Origin: CAG-964 sp902789345
GTDB lineage: Bacteria > Bacillota > Clostridia > Oscillospirales > Acutalibacteraceae
Reading direction: 5' to 3' (one strand)
DNA length: 64,000 nt
Assembly: GCA_052117325.1 (NCBI GenBank)
Contig: JBQKJJ010000001.1
This document shows positions 33,842 to 40,962 of this stretch, piece after piece. A program made the position numbers and the translations under genes. Every line of letters begins with the position of its first letter. Position 1 is the stretch's first letter. The notes beneath the pieces are model-generated. The model was not told the origin of the DNA. It saw only the letters and a list, made by a program, of their open reading frames with translations, and ran no database searches.

Positions 33842-34468
33842 TTAGCAACACCTTATTAGGTCTCCGCCCATACATTCACAGCAGGTGTCTGCGCAGCAAA
33901 GGGCAGTGCAGACATCACAGCCCGAACAACCGCCTGCGCTGTACTGAGGCGTTGGGTTGTACCCACCGTACTGACCGTTTCGCCGTGCATTCATTTGGTT
34001 AAGTGCCGCACGGTATTCGCTGTTGCCGGGGTCCATATTACAAGCTTGCTGAAAGTGGTTGTAGGCCTGTTCTGTCCAGCCCTTGCGGTAAAGTATTGTG
34101 CCCTTAAGGAAAAACCACTCGGCATCTCGGCTTGAGGTAGGTATACCGCTTAGTATCTGGTCTGCGTCGGCAATTCTGCCGTTTTTTATCAGCATACGAA
34201 TGTCGTGGTACTGTGCACTGCCGCCGTAGCTGTGGTAGCTATAGCCGGAGCTATTGTAACTGCCGGAGCCGCCGCCCTCACGCCGTGACTTTTTAATTTG
34301 GTCATAAGCCTGGTTAATTTCCTGCATCTTTTCGGTAGCTACATCAGCCAAAGGGCTGTCAGCGTAGTTGTCAGGATGGTATTTTTTAGCCAACTGTTTG
34401 TAAGCTTTAGATATTTCTTCGTCTGTAGCGTTTGGGGATACGCCCAATACGCTGTACGGATCGCTCAT
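33842..34468 (-). CDS. J-domain protein with tetratricopeptide-like middle and Cys-rich tail
   Basis: 208 residues. Residues 1-65 are a DnaJ J-domain with the HPD triad (KKYHPDNYAD), able to stimulate an Hsp70 partner. A Gly/Ser/Tyr linker follows, then a TPR-like pair of helices (about 95-160: AEWFFLKGTILYRKGWTEQAYNHF). The last 25 residues contain ten Cys in CC/CxxC-type clusters (CSGCDVCTALCCADTCCECM), which may bind metal. It is not canonical DnaJ because the Gly/Phe zinc and client domains are absent. It sits between a DUF5685 gene and a membrane-protein gene. Confidence 0.82.
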   Translation of the reverse strand: MSDPYSVLGVSPNATDEEISKAYKQLAKKYHPDNYADSPLADVATEKMQEINQAYDQIKKSRREGGGSGSYNSSGYSYHSYGGSAQYHDIRMLIKNGRIADADQILSGIPTSSRDAEWFFLKGTILYRKGWTEQAYNHFQQACNMDPGNSEYRAALNQMNARRNGQYGGYNPTPQYSAGGCSGCDVCTALCCADTCCECMGGDLIRCC

Positions 34469-34485
34469 AATATATTTCCTCTCTG

Positions 34486-35379
34486 TTATGGGTTTATAAC
34501 ACCCTTCTTATTCTTATCTTTTTCATATTTATCAAATAAAATCTTTTTCTGCATTTGTCCCAAGCCCAAATTTACAAGGTTATCTAAAATAGCTTTAAAG
34601 GACTTAATATCCATTAGGTTATAAGCACCTACTATTCTGCTTACTGTTTCATTCAGCAAGCCGTTTATATAACAGCTTCTTTCTTTTTGTGTAAGATTTT
34701 TGTGGGCAAGTTCAATAACAAAAGGGTTAAAGCTATGGCTTTTTATATCCTTATGGTAATCGTCGGCGGCGTCCATAAGATATACCCATTTTCCCAGGAA
34801 ATAGCCAAACTCCCCAAGCACTGCTTTTTCAGTTTCGTTGTTTGCCAGCATTATAACAAGCTTTTTCATCATTGCGGCGGTAGGTTCGGCACATTGGTCT
34901 ATGTTAGGTGCCAAAGATTTTTCAGCTAAATCCTGATTAACATTAAGCTCTTCAATTATTTTGTCAACCTCAGGGTATTCTTTCAGGGCTTTTTTTCTCC
35001 ATCGCCTTGCAAACAGCTTTAGAAATCTTGCGGCAAGCCCTTTAAAGAATGAACTGTCCTTAATATCATCTTCAAGCTTGTAGTACACTGTTAATACCGT
35101 TATTGCCGATGCAAGCTCAAGCTCCTTTGAGCCGTCTGCACAGTACAGACATTTTTTTAGCGGATTGCAGGTACACAGCTTTTTGGTTACATTTTCACAC
35201 CTATTGTTCAGTCCCATTGCCAGCAGGGCATAGCAGGTGCAGTCGTAGCTAAGGACCATACGGGCAAGTTTGCCGTACTTTTTTCCCAGCTTTTTGCACA
35301 AGCCGCAGTAAACGCTTTTGTAAAGCTCGTAGTCCTTAACCAGCAGGTAGGGCTTATAGGGCTGTAAATATCCAAACAT
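34486..35379 (-). CDS. DUF5685 family protein
   Basis: 297-residue mostly helical protein of unknown function. The N-terminus FGYLQPYKPYL and an early Cys set (VYCGLCKKLG, CTCYALLA, CTCNPLKKCLYC) recall DUF5685; the paired Cys could bind a metal ion or cluster. ATG 35379 with GGAG eight bases upstream is preferred to an in-frame TTG at 35391 that overlaps that site. It leads the operon with the J-domain protein 17 bases downstream. The pairing suggests that the J-protein helps assemble or fold this protein; that is inference. Confidence 0.72.
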   Translation of the reverse strand: MFGYLQPYKPYLLVKDYELYKSVYCGLCKKLGKKYGKLARMVLSYDCTCYALLAMGLNNRCENVTKKLCTCNPLKKCLYCADGSKELELASAITVLTVYYKLEDDIKDSSFFKGLAARFLKLFARRWRKKALKEYPEVDKIIEELNVNQDLAEKSLAPNIDQCAEPTAAMMKKLVIMLANNETEKAVLGEFGYFLGKWVYLMDAADDYHKDIKSHSFNPFVIELAHKNLTQKERSCYINGLLNETVSRIVGAYNLMDIKSFKAILDNLVNLGLGQMQKKILFDKYEKDKNKKGVINP

Positions 35380-35604
35380 ATATTTCTCCAAAAAATATTA
35401 TATATTTATTTTACTATATTTAAAAGCTGTTATAATTAACAAGCTGTTAATTTTTTTACTACAGAATTGAAATTACGACAAATTTTATTTATACTTAAAA
35501 ATAATGTTGAGCTTTGTTTGGCTTTTGAAATAAAAGAAAACAATGCAACTACATACTTACTGCTTTTAGTACAAGCTTTTATTAAGGTAATTTATGGTGA
35601 AGCA

Positions 35605-36180
35605 ATGAATATATACGATTTTGACAACACAATTTTTAAGGGCGACAGTACCGCCAAATTTTATATTTACTGTTTAAAAAAGCATCCTAAAATAATATGC
35701 ACCTTTCCTACGCTTATAAAGGCGTTTGTAAGCTTTTATATATTAAAGAAAGGCACCAAAACCCAGTTTAAAGAGAAGATGTACACCTTCTTAAAATATT
35801 GCAATACAGAAAAGGATGTTGAAGATTTTTGGAAAATACATATTAATGATATAAAAGATTGGTATAAAAGTCAACAAAAGGATGATGATGTTATAATTTC
35901 TGCTTCGCCTATGTTCCTGCTGGAAACACCTTGCAAAATGTTGGGGATTAATTGTCTTATTGCCAGTAGGGTAGATTTGCATACAGGCAGGTATACCGGC
36001 GAAAATTGCCACGGGGAAGAAAAGGTAAGGCGATTGTTTGAAGAATATGGTCAGGGCATAAGAGCCGACAATTTTTATTCTGACTCTTACAGCGACACCC
36101 CTTTGGCAAGACTTGCCCACAACAGCTTTATAGTAAAAGGGAACAGTTTACAGCCATGGGATTTTTCGCAAGAAAAGTAG
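35605..36180 (+). CDS. HAD-family phosphatase (HAD-IB like)
   Basis: 191-residue hydrolase of the SerB-like HAD group. Motif I is DFDNTIFKGD at the N-terminus, motif II is IISASPMF, and motif IV is DSYSDTPLAR. The substrate is unknown; a lipid-phosphate or serine-phosphate-like compound is possible. A 46-codon upstream in-frame extension lacks similarity and ribosome site, whereas ATG 35605 begins MNIYDFDNT as in relatives. It is divergent from the DUF5685 operon. Confidence 0.82.
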   Translation: MNIYDFDNTIFKGDSTAKFYIYCLKKHPKIICTFPTLIKAFVSFYILKKGTKTQFKEKMYTFLKYCNTEKDVEDFWKIHINDIKDWYKSQQKDDDVIISASPMFLLETPCKMLGINCLIASRVDLHTGRYTGENCHGEEKVRRLFEEYGQGIRADNFYSDSYSDTPLARLAHNSFIVKGNSLQPWDFSQEK

Positions 36181-36214
36181 GAAAAATTGTATAGTTAAAT
36201 TATGACTGATTTTA

Positions 36215-36243
36215 TTGACAAGGTTTTTTGCCTGTGCTAAACT
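36215..36243 (+). promoter_or_regulatory. Promoter of focA
   Basis: TTGACA (36215-36220), 17-base spacer, extended -10 TGC-TAAACT (TAAACT 36238-36243). Confidence 0.65.
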
Positions 36244-36249
36244 CTTATA

Positions 36250-36288
36250 CGGCAAATGCCGACTATTTGCGACTGTATAGCGGTTTTT
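36250..36288 (+). promoter_or_regulatory. focA leader hairpins, possible attenuator
   Basis: CCG-A-CTAT (36259-36266) can pair with ATAGCGG (36277-36283), followed by TTTTT. The alternative small hairpin CGGC-AAAT-GCCG (36250-36261) shares the CCG. The stems are short, so this is tentative. Confidence 0.3.
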
Positions 36289-36319
36289 GGCTAATATATT
36301 ACAGTAAGAGGGTTTCAAA

Positions 36320-37165
36320 ATGGAGAACAACTTTTATACTCCGGCAGAGGTAGTAAAAAGTAATATTAAGTCAGCAGTGGCAAAGGATAATTTACCTTTG
36401 GCTAAAATGATTTTACTGGGCATGATGGCAGGTGCCTTTATTGCGTTTGGCGGAGCGGCAAGCAGTGTAGCGACACACGGTGTTGCAGATGTTGGTTTGG
36501 CACGAAGCATAGCAGGCGCTATTTTCCCTGTGGGGCTTATGTTGGTGGTTTTTACAGGCAGTGAGCTTTTTACAGGCAACAATTTAATGATAATGGCTGT
36601 TATAGATAAGAAAATTACATTGCTTAAAATGATACGCAACCTTGTTGTAGTGTATTTTGCGAATTTTATAGGTGCACTTATAATTGATGTACTGGTTTTC
36701 TTTTCGGGACAGTTTGACTTTTCCGGTGGAGGCTTAGGAGCCTATACTATAAAGGTAGCCCTTGCAAAAACAAGCATTGCTCCCGTTACAGCTGTAATAA
36801 GCGGAATACTTTGTAACATACTTGTTTGTCTTGCCATAGTTTTGGCAGGCACTGCAAAGGACTCTATAGGCAGAATATTCGGTATATTTTTCCCTATTGC
36901 GGCTTTTGTTGTGTGCGGTTTTGAACACTGTGTGGCAAATATGTTTTACATACCGGCAGGAATGCTGGCGGCTACAAATACAGCCTATGTTCAAAAGGCA
37001 CAGGAGCTGTACGGAATTACGGCACAGCAGTGCAGTAACCTTACACATTTTTTGGGAACAGAATCGCTGTTGTTTGTCACCATAGGAAATATAATAGGCG
37101 GTATGCTGTTTGTAGGCGTGGTGCTTTATATGGCACACATTAAGCTTGGCGGCAAAAAGTCCTAA
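36320..37165 (+). CDS. focA: Formate/nitrite transporter family channel
   Basis: 281-residue FNT protein with six helices that would move formate or a related small anion such as nitrite or lactate across the membrane. Conserved features: AFGGAAS early, FTGSELFTGNN (the first helix break) and GFEHCVANMF with the central pore His. In a fermenter, formate is the likely substrate, but FNT specificity is hard to read. AGAGGG precedes ATG 36320. Monocistronic with promoter and terminator. Confidence 0.88.
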   Translation: MENNFYTPAEVVKSNIKSAVAKDNLPLAKMILLGMMAGAFIAFGGAASSVATHGVADVGLARSIAGAIFPVGLMLVVFTGSELFTGNNLMIMAVIDKKITLLKMIRNLVVVYFANFIGALIIDVLVFFSGQFDFSGGGLGAYTIKVALAKTSIAPVTAVISGILCNILVCLAIVLAGTAKDSIGRIFGIFFPIAAFVVCGFEHCVANMFYIPAGMLAATNTAYVQKAQELYGITAQQCSNLTHFLGTESLLFVTIGNIIGGMLFVGVVLYMAHIKLGGKKS

Positions 37166-37200
37166 TTTGTAATATATCTATTTTGAAATACAATTTTTAA

Positions 37201-37234
37201 ACAGACGGCTGTTGTGTAATGGCTGTCTGTTTTT
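37201..37234 (+). terminator. Terminator after focA
   Basis: 9-bp stem with one G-T pair (37201-37209 with 37222-37230) then TTTTG. Confidence 0.78.
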
Positions 37235-37235
37235 G

Positions 37236-37264
37236 TTTACATATATTTTGGTGTATGATATACT
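37236..37264 (+). promoter_or_regulatory. Promoter of the oxidoreductase-hydrolase pair
   Basis: TTTACA (37236-37241), 17-base spacer, extended -10 TGA-TATACT (TATACT 37259-37264). Confidence 0.6.
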
Positions 37265-37330
37265 TTGAGCAAATAATATTCAACACCACAATAACCGGTG
37301 TTTAGTACAAGCAAGGAGTGACTTATTAAA

Positions 37331-38305
37331 ATGAAAAGCTATAACTGGGCAACGCTGGGCTGTGGCGTAATAGCCAACGAGCTTGCGGCGGCTATGGAAA
37401 AGCGTGGGCAAAAGCTGTATTCGGTTGCAAACAGAACACACCAAAAGGCTGTTGAGTTTGCACAGAAATACGGTATTGAAAAGGTGTATAACGATATTGA
37501 CGAATTGTTTGGGGACGAAAATGTAGATATAATATATATATCAACTCCACACAATACCCATATTTCATATTTAAGAAAGGCACTGCGTGCAAAAAAGCAC
37601 GTGCTTTGTGAAAAATCTATTACATTAAATTCAGATGAGTTAGCAGAGGCCATACAGTTGGCAAGGGAAAACAATGTTATTTTGGCCGAGGCTATGACTG
37701 TTTACCATATGCCTATATATAAGGAGCTGCACAGAAAAATAAGCACAGGCGAGTTAGGCGAGCTAAGGCTTATTCAAATGAACTTCGGCAGTTACAAAGA
37801 GTACAATATGTCCAACAGATTTTTTAACCGTAATTTGGCAGGTGGCGCTATGCTGGACATAGGTGTGTATGCCTTGTCGTTTATAAGGTGGTTTATGACC
37901 TCTTGTCCTAATCAAGTGCTTTCTCAGGTGAAGTATGCCGAAACCGGTGTAGACGAACAGGCAAGCATTTTGCTGAAAAACAAAGAGGAAGAAATGGCAA
38001 CCGTTATTTTGTCACTTCATGCAAAACAGCCTAAAAGAGGAACTATAGCATTTGACAAGGGCTATATAGAAATATACCAGTACCCAAGGGGCGAAAAGGC
38101 GGTAATTACCTACACAGAGGATTCTCATACAGAAACTGTTTGTCAGGGTGAAACCAAAAATGCGTTGCTGTATGAGGTAGAGGATATGGAAAAGGCGGTT
38201 GACGGAGATTACAGCTTGATGCACCTTGACTACACAGAGGATGTTATGAATATTATGACGGATATTCGTAAACAGTGGGGTATGAAATATCCGGAGGAAA
38301 TGTAG
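37331..38305 (+). CDS. Gfo/Idh/MocA family oxidoreductase
   Basis: 324-residue NAD(P)-dependent sugar-type dehydrogenase. The N-terminal Rossmann domain has WATLGCGVIANELA, and the catalytic-site EKSI motif occurs in KHVLCEKSITLN (usually EKP in relatives). The C-terminal half is the alpha/beta substrate domain (GGAMLDIGVYALSF). Its substrate is unknown; relatives act on sugars, inositols or trans-dihydrodiols. AAGGAG lies upstream of ATG 37331. Four bases after the stop begins the nitrilase-type gene, so they are one operon. Confidence 0.86.
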   Translation: MKSYNWATLGCGVIANELAAAMEKRGQKLYSVANRTHQKAVEFAQKYGIEKVYNDIDELFGDENVDIIYISTPHNTHISYLRKALRAKKHVLCEKSITLNSDELAEAIQLARENNVILAEAMTVYHMPIYKELHRKISTGELGELRLIQMNFGSYKEYNMSNRFFNRNLAGGAMLDIGVYALSFIRWFMTSCPNQVLSQVKYAETGVDEQASILLKNKEEEMATVILSLHAKQPKRGTIAFDKGYIEIYQYPRGEKAVITYTEDSHTETVCQGETKNALLYEVEDMEKAVDGDYSLMHLDYTEDVMNIMTDIRKQWGMKYPEEM

Positions 38306-38309
38306 CTGT

Positions 38310-39101
38310 ATGAAAATAGCGATGGCACAAATGTCTATGACTGATGACATTAACAAAAACCTGGAAAAATCCCTTAGCTTTTGTGATAAAGCTAAGGATT
38401 GCAACCTGCTGTTTTTTCCTGAAATTCAGCTAACTCCCTTTTTCCCACAGTACCCCAACAGAGATGTTGCACATTATTGTTTAAACGAAGCTTCTTTGCA
38501 AATTGAGTGTTTTAAAGAAAAGGCAAGGGAGCACGGACTATTTCTTTCGCCGAATATTTATATGGAGTATAATGGCAGTCGTTATGATACCTCCCTTTGG
38601 ATAACCCCAAAGGGAGAAATTGCCGGGGCGTCAAAAATGGTACATATTGCACAGGCAAAACAGTTTTATGAGCAGGACTATTACACTCCGTCAAATGACG
38701 GCTTTAAGGTGTTTGACACAGAGTATGGCAAGGTTGGCATTGTTATATGCTATGACAGACATTTGCCTGAAAGTATACGCACTTGCACCCTTATGGGGGC
38801 GGAGCTTATTATAATACCTACAGCAAATACAAAAGCAGAGCCTCTTGAAATGTTTGAATGGGAAATCCGTGTTCAGGCTATGCAAAACCAAGTTTTTATC
38901 GCAATGTGCAACCGTGTGGGTGTAGAAGGTAGTATGGAGTTTGCAGGAGAATCTATAGTAGTTGATCCTATGGGAAATGTTCTGACAAAGGCAGACCATA
39001 CCGAACAGCTTGTGGTATGCAGTGTGGATTTGGAAAAATCCGCACTTCTGAAAAAGCAGGTGCCGTACTTAGGCACACGCAGACCGCAGTGGTATTTGTA
39101 A
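38310..39101 (+). CDS. Carbon-nitrogen hydrolase (nitrilase superfamily)
   Basis: 263-residue amidase of the nitrilase superfamily. The Glu-Lys-Cys triad is visible: Glu in LLFFPEIQL, Lys in ASKMVHI and Cys in VICYDRHLPE. The general layout resembles N-carbamoylputrescine amidase or beta-ureidopropionase types, but the substrate cannot be set from sequence. It follows the oxidoreductase in a two-gene operon; a joint pathway is not evident. Confidence 0.86.
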   Translation: MKIAMAQMSMTDDINKNLEKSLSFCDKAKDCNLLFFPEIQLTPFFPQYPNRDVAHYCLNEASLQIECFKEKAREHGLFLSPNIYMEYNGSRYDTSLWITPKGEIAGASKMVHIAQAKQFYEQDYYTPSNDGFKVFDTEYGKVGIVICYDRHLPESIRTCTLMGAELIIIPTANTKAEPLEMFEWEIRVQAMQNQVFIAMCNRVGVEGSMEFAGESIVVDPMGNVLTKADHTEQLVVCSVDLEKSALLKKQVPYLGTRRPQWYL

Positions 39102-39138
39102 ACAATGCAGTCGTTAAGTAATGTACATACAATTAAAA

Positions 39139-39185
39139 AGGCAGGCACAAAGCTGTTACAGCTGTTTGTGCCTGCCTAAATTTTA
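39139..39185. terminator. Bidirectional terminator
   Basis: 13-bp perfect stem (39139-39151 with 39165-39177) plus an inner GCTG/CAGC pair; T-rich flanks on both strands. It separates the hydrolase gene from the converging thioredoxin/FTR unit. Confidence 0.88.
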
Positions 39186-39201
39186 TTTTTATTAAATTTC
39201 A

Positions 39202-39399
39202 TTACTTGTTGTCCTTGTAGTAAAGCATACAGTGACAGTAGCCGGTAAAGTTCGGGTCTTTTATTTGCTCACGAAATTCCTTGCACATACACTTGTTTTC
39301 AGGTGTTCTTTCAAGTCTGCAGGGGCAGTAACCGCCCTTTTGCTTTAAACCGTCTTTTATCTTTGCAACAAGCTCCTTGTTGGGGTTAAGCGTAATCAT
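39202..39399 (-). CDS. Ferredoxin-thioredoxin reductase catalytic-domain-like protein
   Basis: 65-residue protein with three Cys pairs: YCPC (25, 27), CMC (37, 39) and CHC (55, 57). This matches the family in which four Cys hold a 4Fe-4S cluster next to a redox disulfide that reduces thioredoxin with electrons from ferredoxin. Spacing differs from plant FTR (here CPC-X9-CMC-X15-CHC) but resembles short anaerobe versions. ATG 39399 begins four bases after the thioredoxin stop with AGGTGA overlapping that stop, so the two are tightly coupled. Confidence 0.85.
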   Translation of the reverse strand: MITLNPNKELVAKIKDGLKQKGGYCPCRLERTPENKCMCKEFREQIKDPNFTGYCHCMLYYKDNK

Positions 39400-39403
39400 A
39401 ATA

Positions 39404-39718
39404 TCACCTGTATTTCTCTACAATTTCCAGCAATTCCTCTTTAGAGCGGTAGCCAACGCAGGTGTTTACGCACTCGCCGTTTTTAAACAGCATAATGGTT
39501 GGTATAGACATTACACCGTACATCATAGCCAGGTCGCTTTCGGTATCAACATTAATTTTACCTACAGTAACATCGTCAAGCTCGTTGGCAAGCTCTTCAA
39601 TAACAGGCGCTTCCATCATACAAGGGCCACACCAAGTAGCCCAAAAGTCTACAAGGGCAAGTCCTGTGTTTTTTGTTACAAGCTCCTCAAAGTTGTCCTT
39701 TGTAATTTCAAATTCCAT
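39404..39718 (-). CDS. trxA: Thioredoxin
   Basis: 104-residue thioredoxin with the WCGPC active site in VDFWATWCGPCMMEAP and the cis-Pro loop SIPTIMLF. It would reduce protein disulfides in the cytoplasm. ATG 39718 has AGGAGG eight bases upstream; a longer frame to 39745 lacks support. It is first in a two-gene unit with the FTR-like protein, its likely reductase. Confidence 0.95.
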   Translation of the reverse strand: MEFEITKDNFEELVTKNTGLALVDFWATWCGPCMMEAPVIEELANELDDVTVGKINVDTESDLAMMYGVMSIPTIMLFKNGECVNTCVGYRSKEELLEIVEKYR

Positions 39719-39803
39719 TATATAAAACCTCCTAGTTACTAACAAAAATATTTACAACCTTATTATACACATTTTTCGCAAATCTTAATTAATAAAAAGT
39801 AAA

Positions 39804-40035
39804 TTATTCAGTGCGGTAGTCTTGCTTTAGTATAGCGTACACCACGCTGTCGGCTATGCCTGACATATCCTTGGCGGCTTGTCTGTGTCTACCGATTTGT
39901 ATGGGGGCCAAGGCATATATTTGGTTACAGCCTTACTGCTTGCCCAGTTGTTGAACATATCGTAGGGTCACTCAAAGATAATTTTTTTAGAATAAGTCGA
40001 TGTGTTTCAAGCTCTGCTGTACCTATGTGGTTCAT
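39804..40035 (-). pseudogene. Decayed GNAT (RimJ/RimL-type) acetyltransferase
   Basis: Starting at ATG 40035 (with AAGGGGA upstream) the minus strand reads MNHIGTAELETHRLILKKLSL. At about 39965-39967 a one-base loss shifts the frame, after which DMFNNWASSKAVTKYMPWPP continues the family pattern. Near 39870 most of the middle is missing and the sequence jumps to a C-terminal-like GIADSVVYAILKQDY ending at TAA 39804. Only about 75 of the usual roughly 180 codons remain in three pieces. Clearly non-functional. Confidence 0.75.
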
Positions 40036-40157
40036 AAAAATCCCCTTATTACCGATAAAAATTTGTATTTAAAGCATTTACGGTGCTTTCACTGTAATTA
40101 TATAATCAACCTGAATTTATGTCAAACAGGCAGGCTGAAGTGGTGTAGATAAAACTA

Positions 40158-40186
40158 TTGTTTGTGCTGTGAAGTTGTGGTATGAT
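40158..40186 (+). promoter_or_regulatory. Promoter of tcdA-recG
   Basis: TTGTTT (40158-40163), 17-base spacer, extended -10 TGG-TATGAT (TATGAT 40181-40186). Confidence 0.55.
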
Positions 40187-40225
40187 TAACCTGAGATATA
40201 CATTTTATTGATTACGGAGGAATGT

Positions 40226-40945
40226 ATGGATAATTATTTTAGCAGAGAAGAGCTTTTAATCGGCAAGGAAGCCATAGAAATTTTAAAAAACAGCCGTGTA
40301 GCCGTTTTTGGTGTAGGCGGTGTAGGCGGCTTTGTGGTAGAGGTATTGGCTCGCTGCGGAGTAGGTACTATAGATGTTATAGACAACGATGTAGTAGACC
40401 AGTCAAACATTAACAGGCAGATTATTGCCACAGTTGACACTATAGGTCAGGAAAAGGTAAATGTAGTTGAACAGCGAATAAAGTCCATTAATCCCAATGC
40501 CGTTGTAAACAAGCACCGTTGCTTTTTTCTGCCGGAAACAGCAAAAGACTTTGACTTTACAAAATTTGATTATGTTGTAGACACTATTGATACGGTTTCG
40601 GGTAAAATAGAAATTATATTGCAGGCAAAGAAAGCAGAGGTGCCTGTTATAAGCTGTATGGGTGCCGGAAATAAGCTTGACCCTATGGCTTTTGTTGTAA
40701 CGGATATTTATAAAACCTCTGTATGTCCGTTAGCAAGGGTAATGAGACAGAAGCTAAAAAAGCTGGGAGTACAAGACCTAAAGGTTGTGTACTCTACAGA
40801 AAAAGCAATGAAGCCTAACTATCCGCCGGATATGCCGCCACAGCGTAAGGTGGCACCGGGCAGTGTTGCCTTTGTGCCGTCTGTAGCCGGCATTATTGCA
40901 GGCAGTGAGGTTATAAAGGATTTAATAGGCTACAGTAACAATTAA
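40226..40945 (+). CDS. tcdA: tRNA threonylcarbamoyladenosine dehydratase (ThiF/MoeB fold)
   Basis: 239-residue E1-like enzyme that cyclises t6A37 in tRNAs to ct6A with ATP. The nucleotide loop is VAVFGVGGVGGFVVE, followed by the DNDVVDQSNINRQ motif typical of the ThiF/MoeB superfamily; NYPPDMPP and PGSVAFVPSVAG occur in the TcdA group. ATG 40226 with GGAGG upstream is chosen over a longer in-frame TTG at 40208. It is followed 17 bases later by recG. Confidence 0.87.
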   Translation: MDNYFSREELLIGKEAIEILKNSRVAVFGVGGVGGFVVEVLARCGVGTIDVIDNDVVDQSNINRQIIATVDTIGQEKVNVVEQRIKSINPNAVVNKHRCFFLPETAKDFDFTKFDYVVDTIDTVSGKIEIILQAKKAEVPVISCMGAGNKLDPMAFVVTDIYKTSVCPLARVMRQKLKKLGVQDLKVVYSTEKAMKPNYPPDMPPQRKVAPGSVAFVPSVAGIIAGSEVIKDLIGYSNN

Positions 40946-40962
40946 AATTAGGTGGTATAAAA

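Noticed and set aside
35467..35604. N-terminal extension of the HAD phosphatase
   Set aside because: No ribosome site at the upstream start, and the catalytic DFDNT motif of this family normally begins within the first residues, as it does from ATG 35605.
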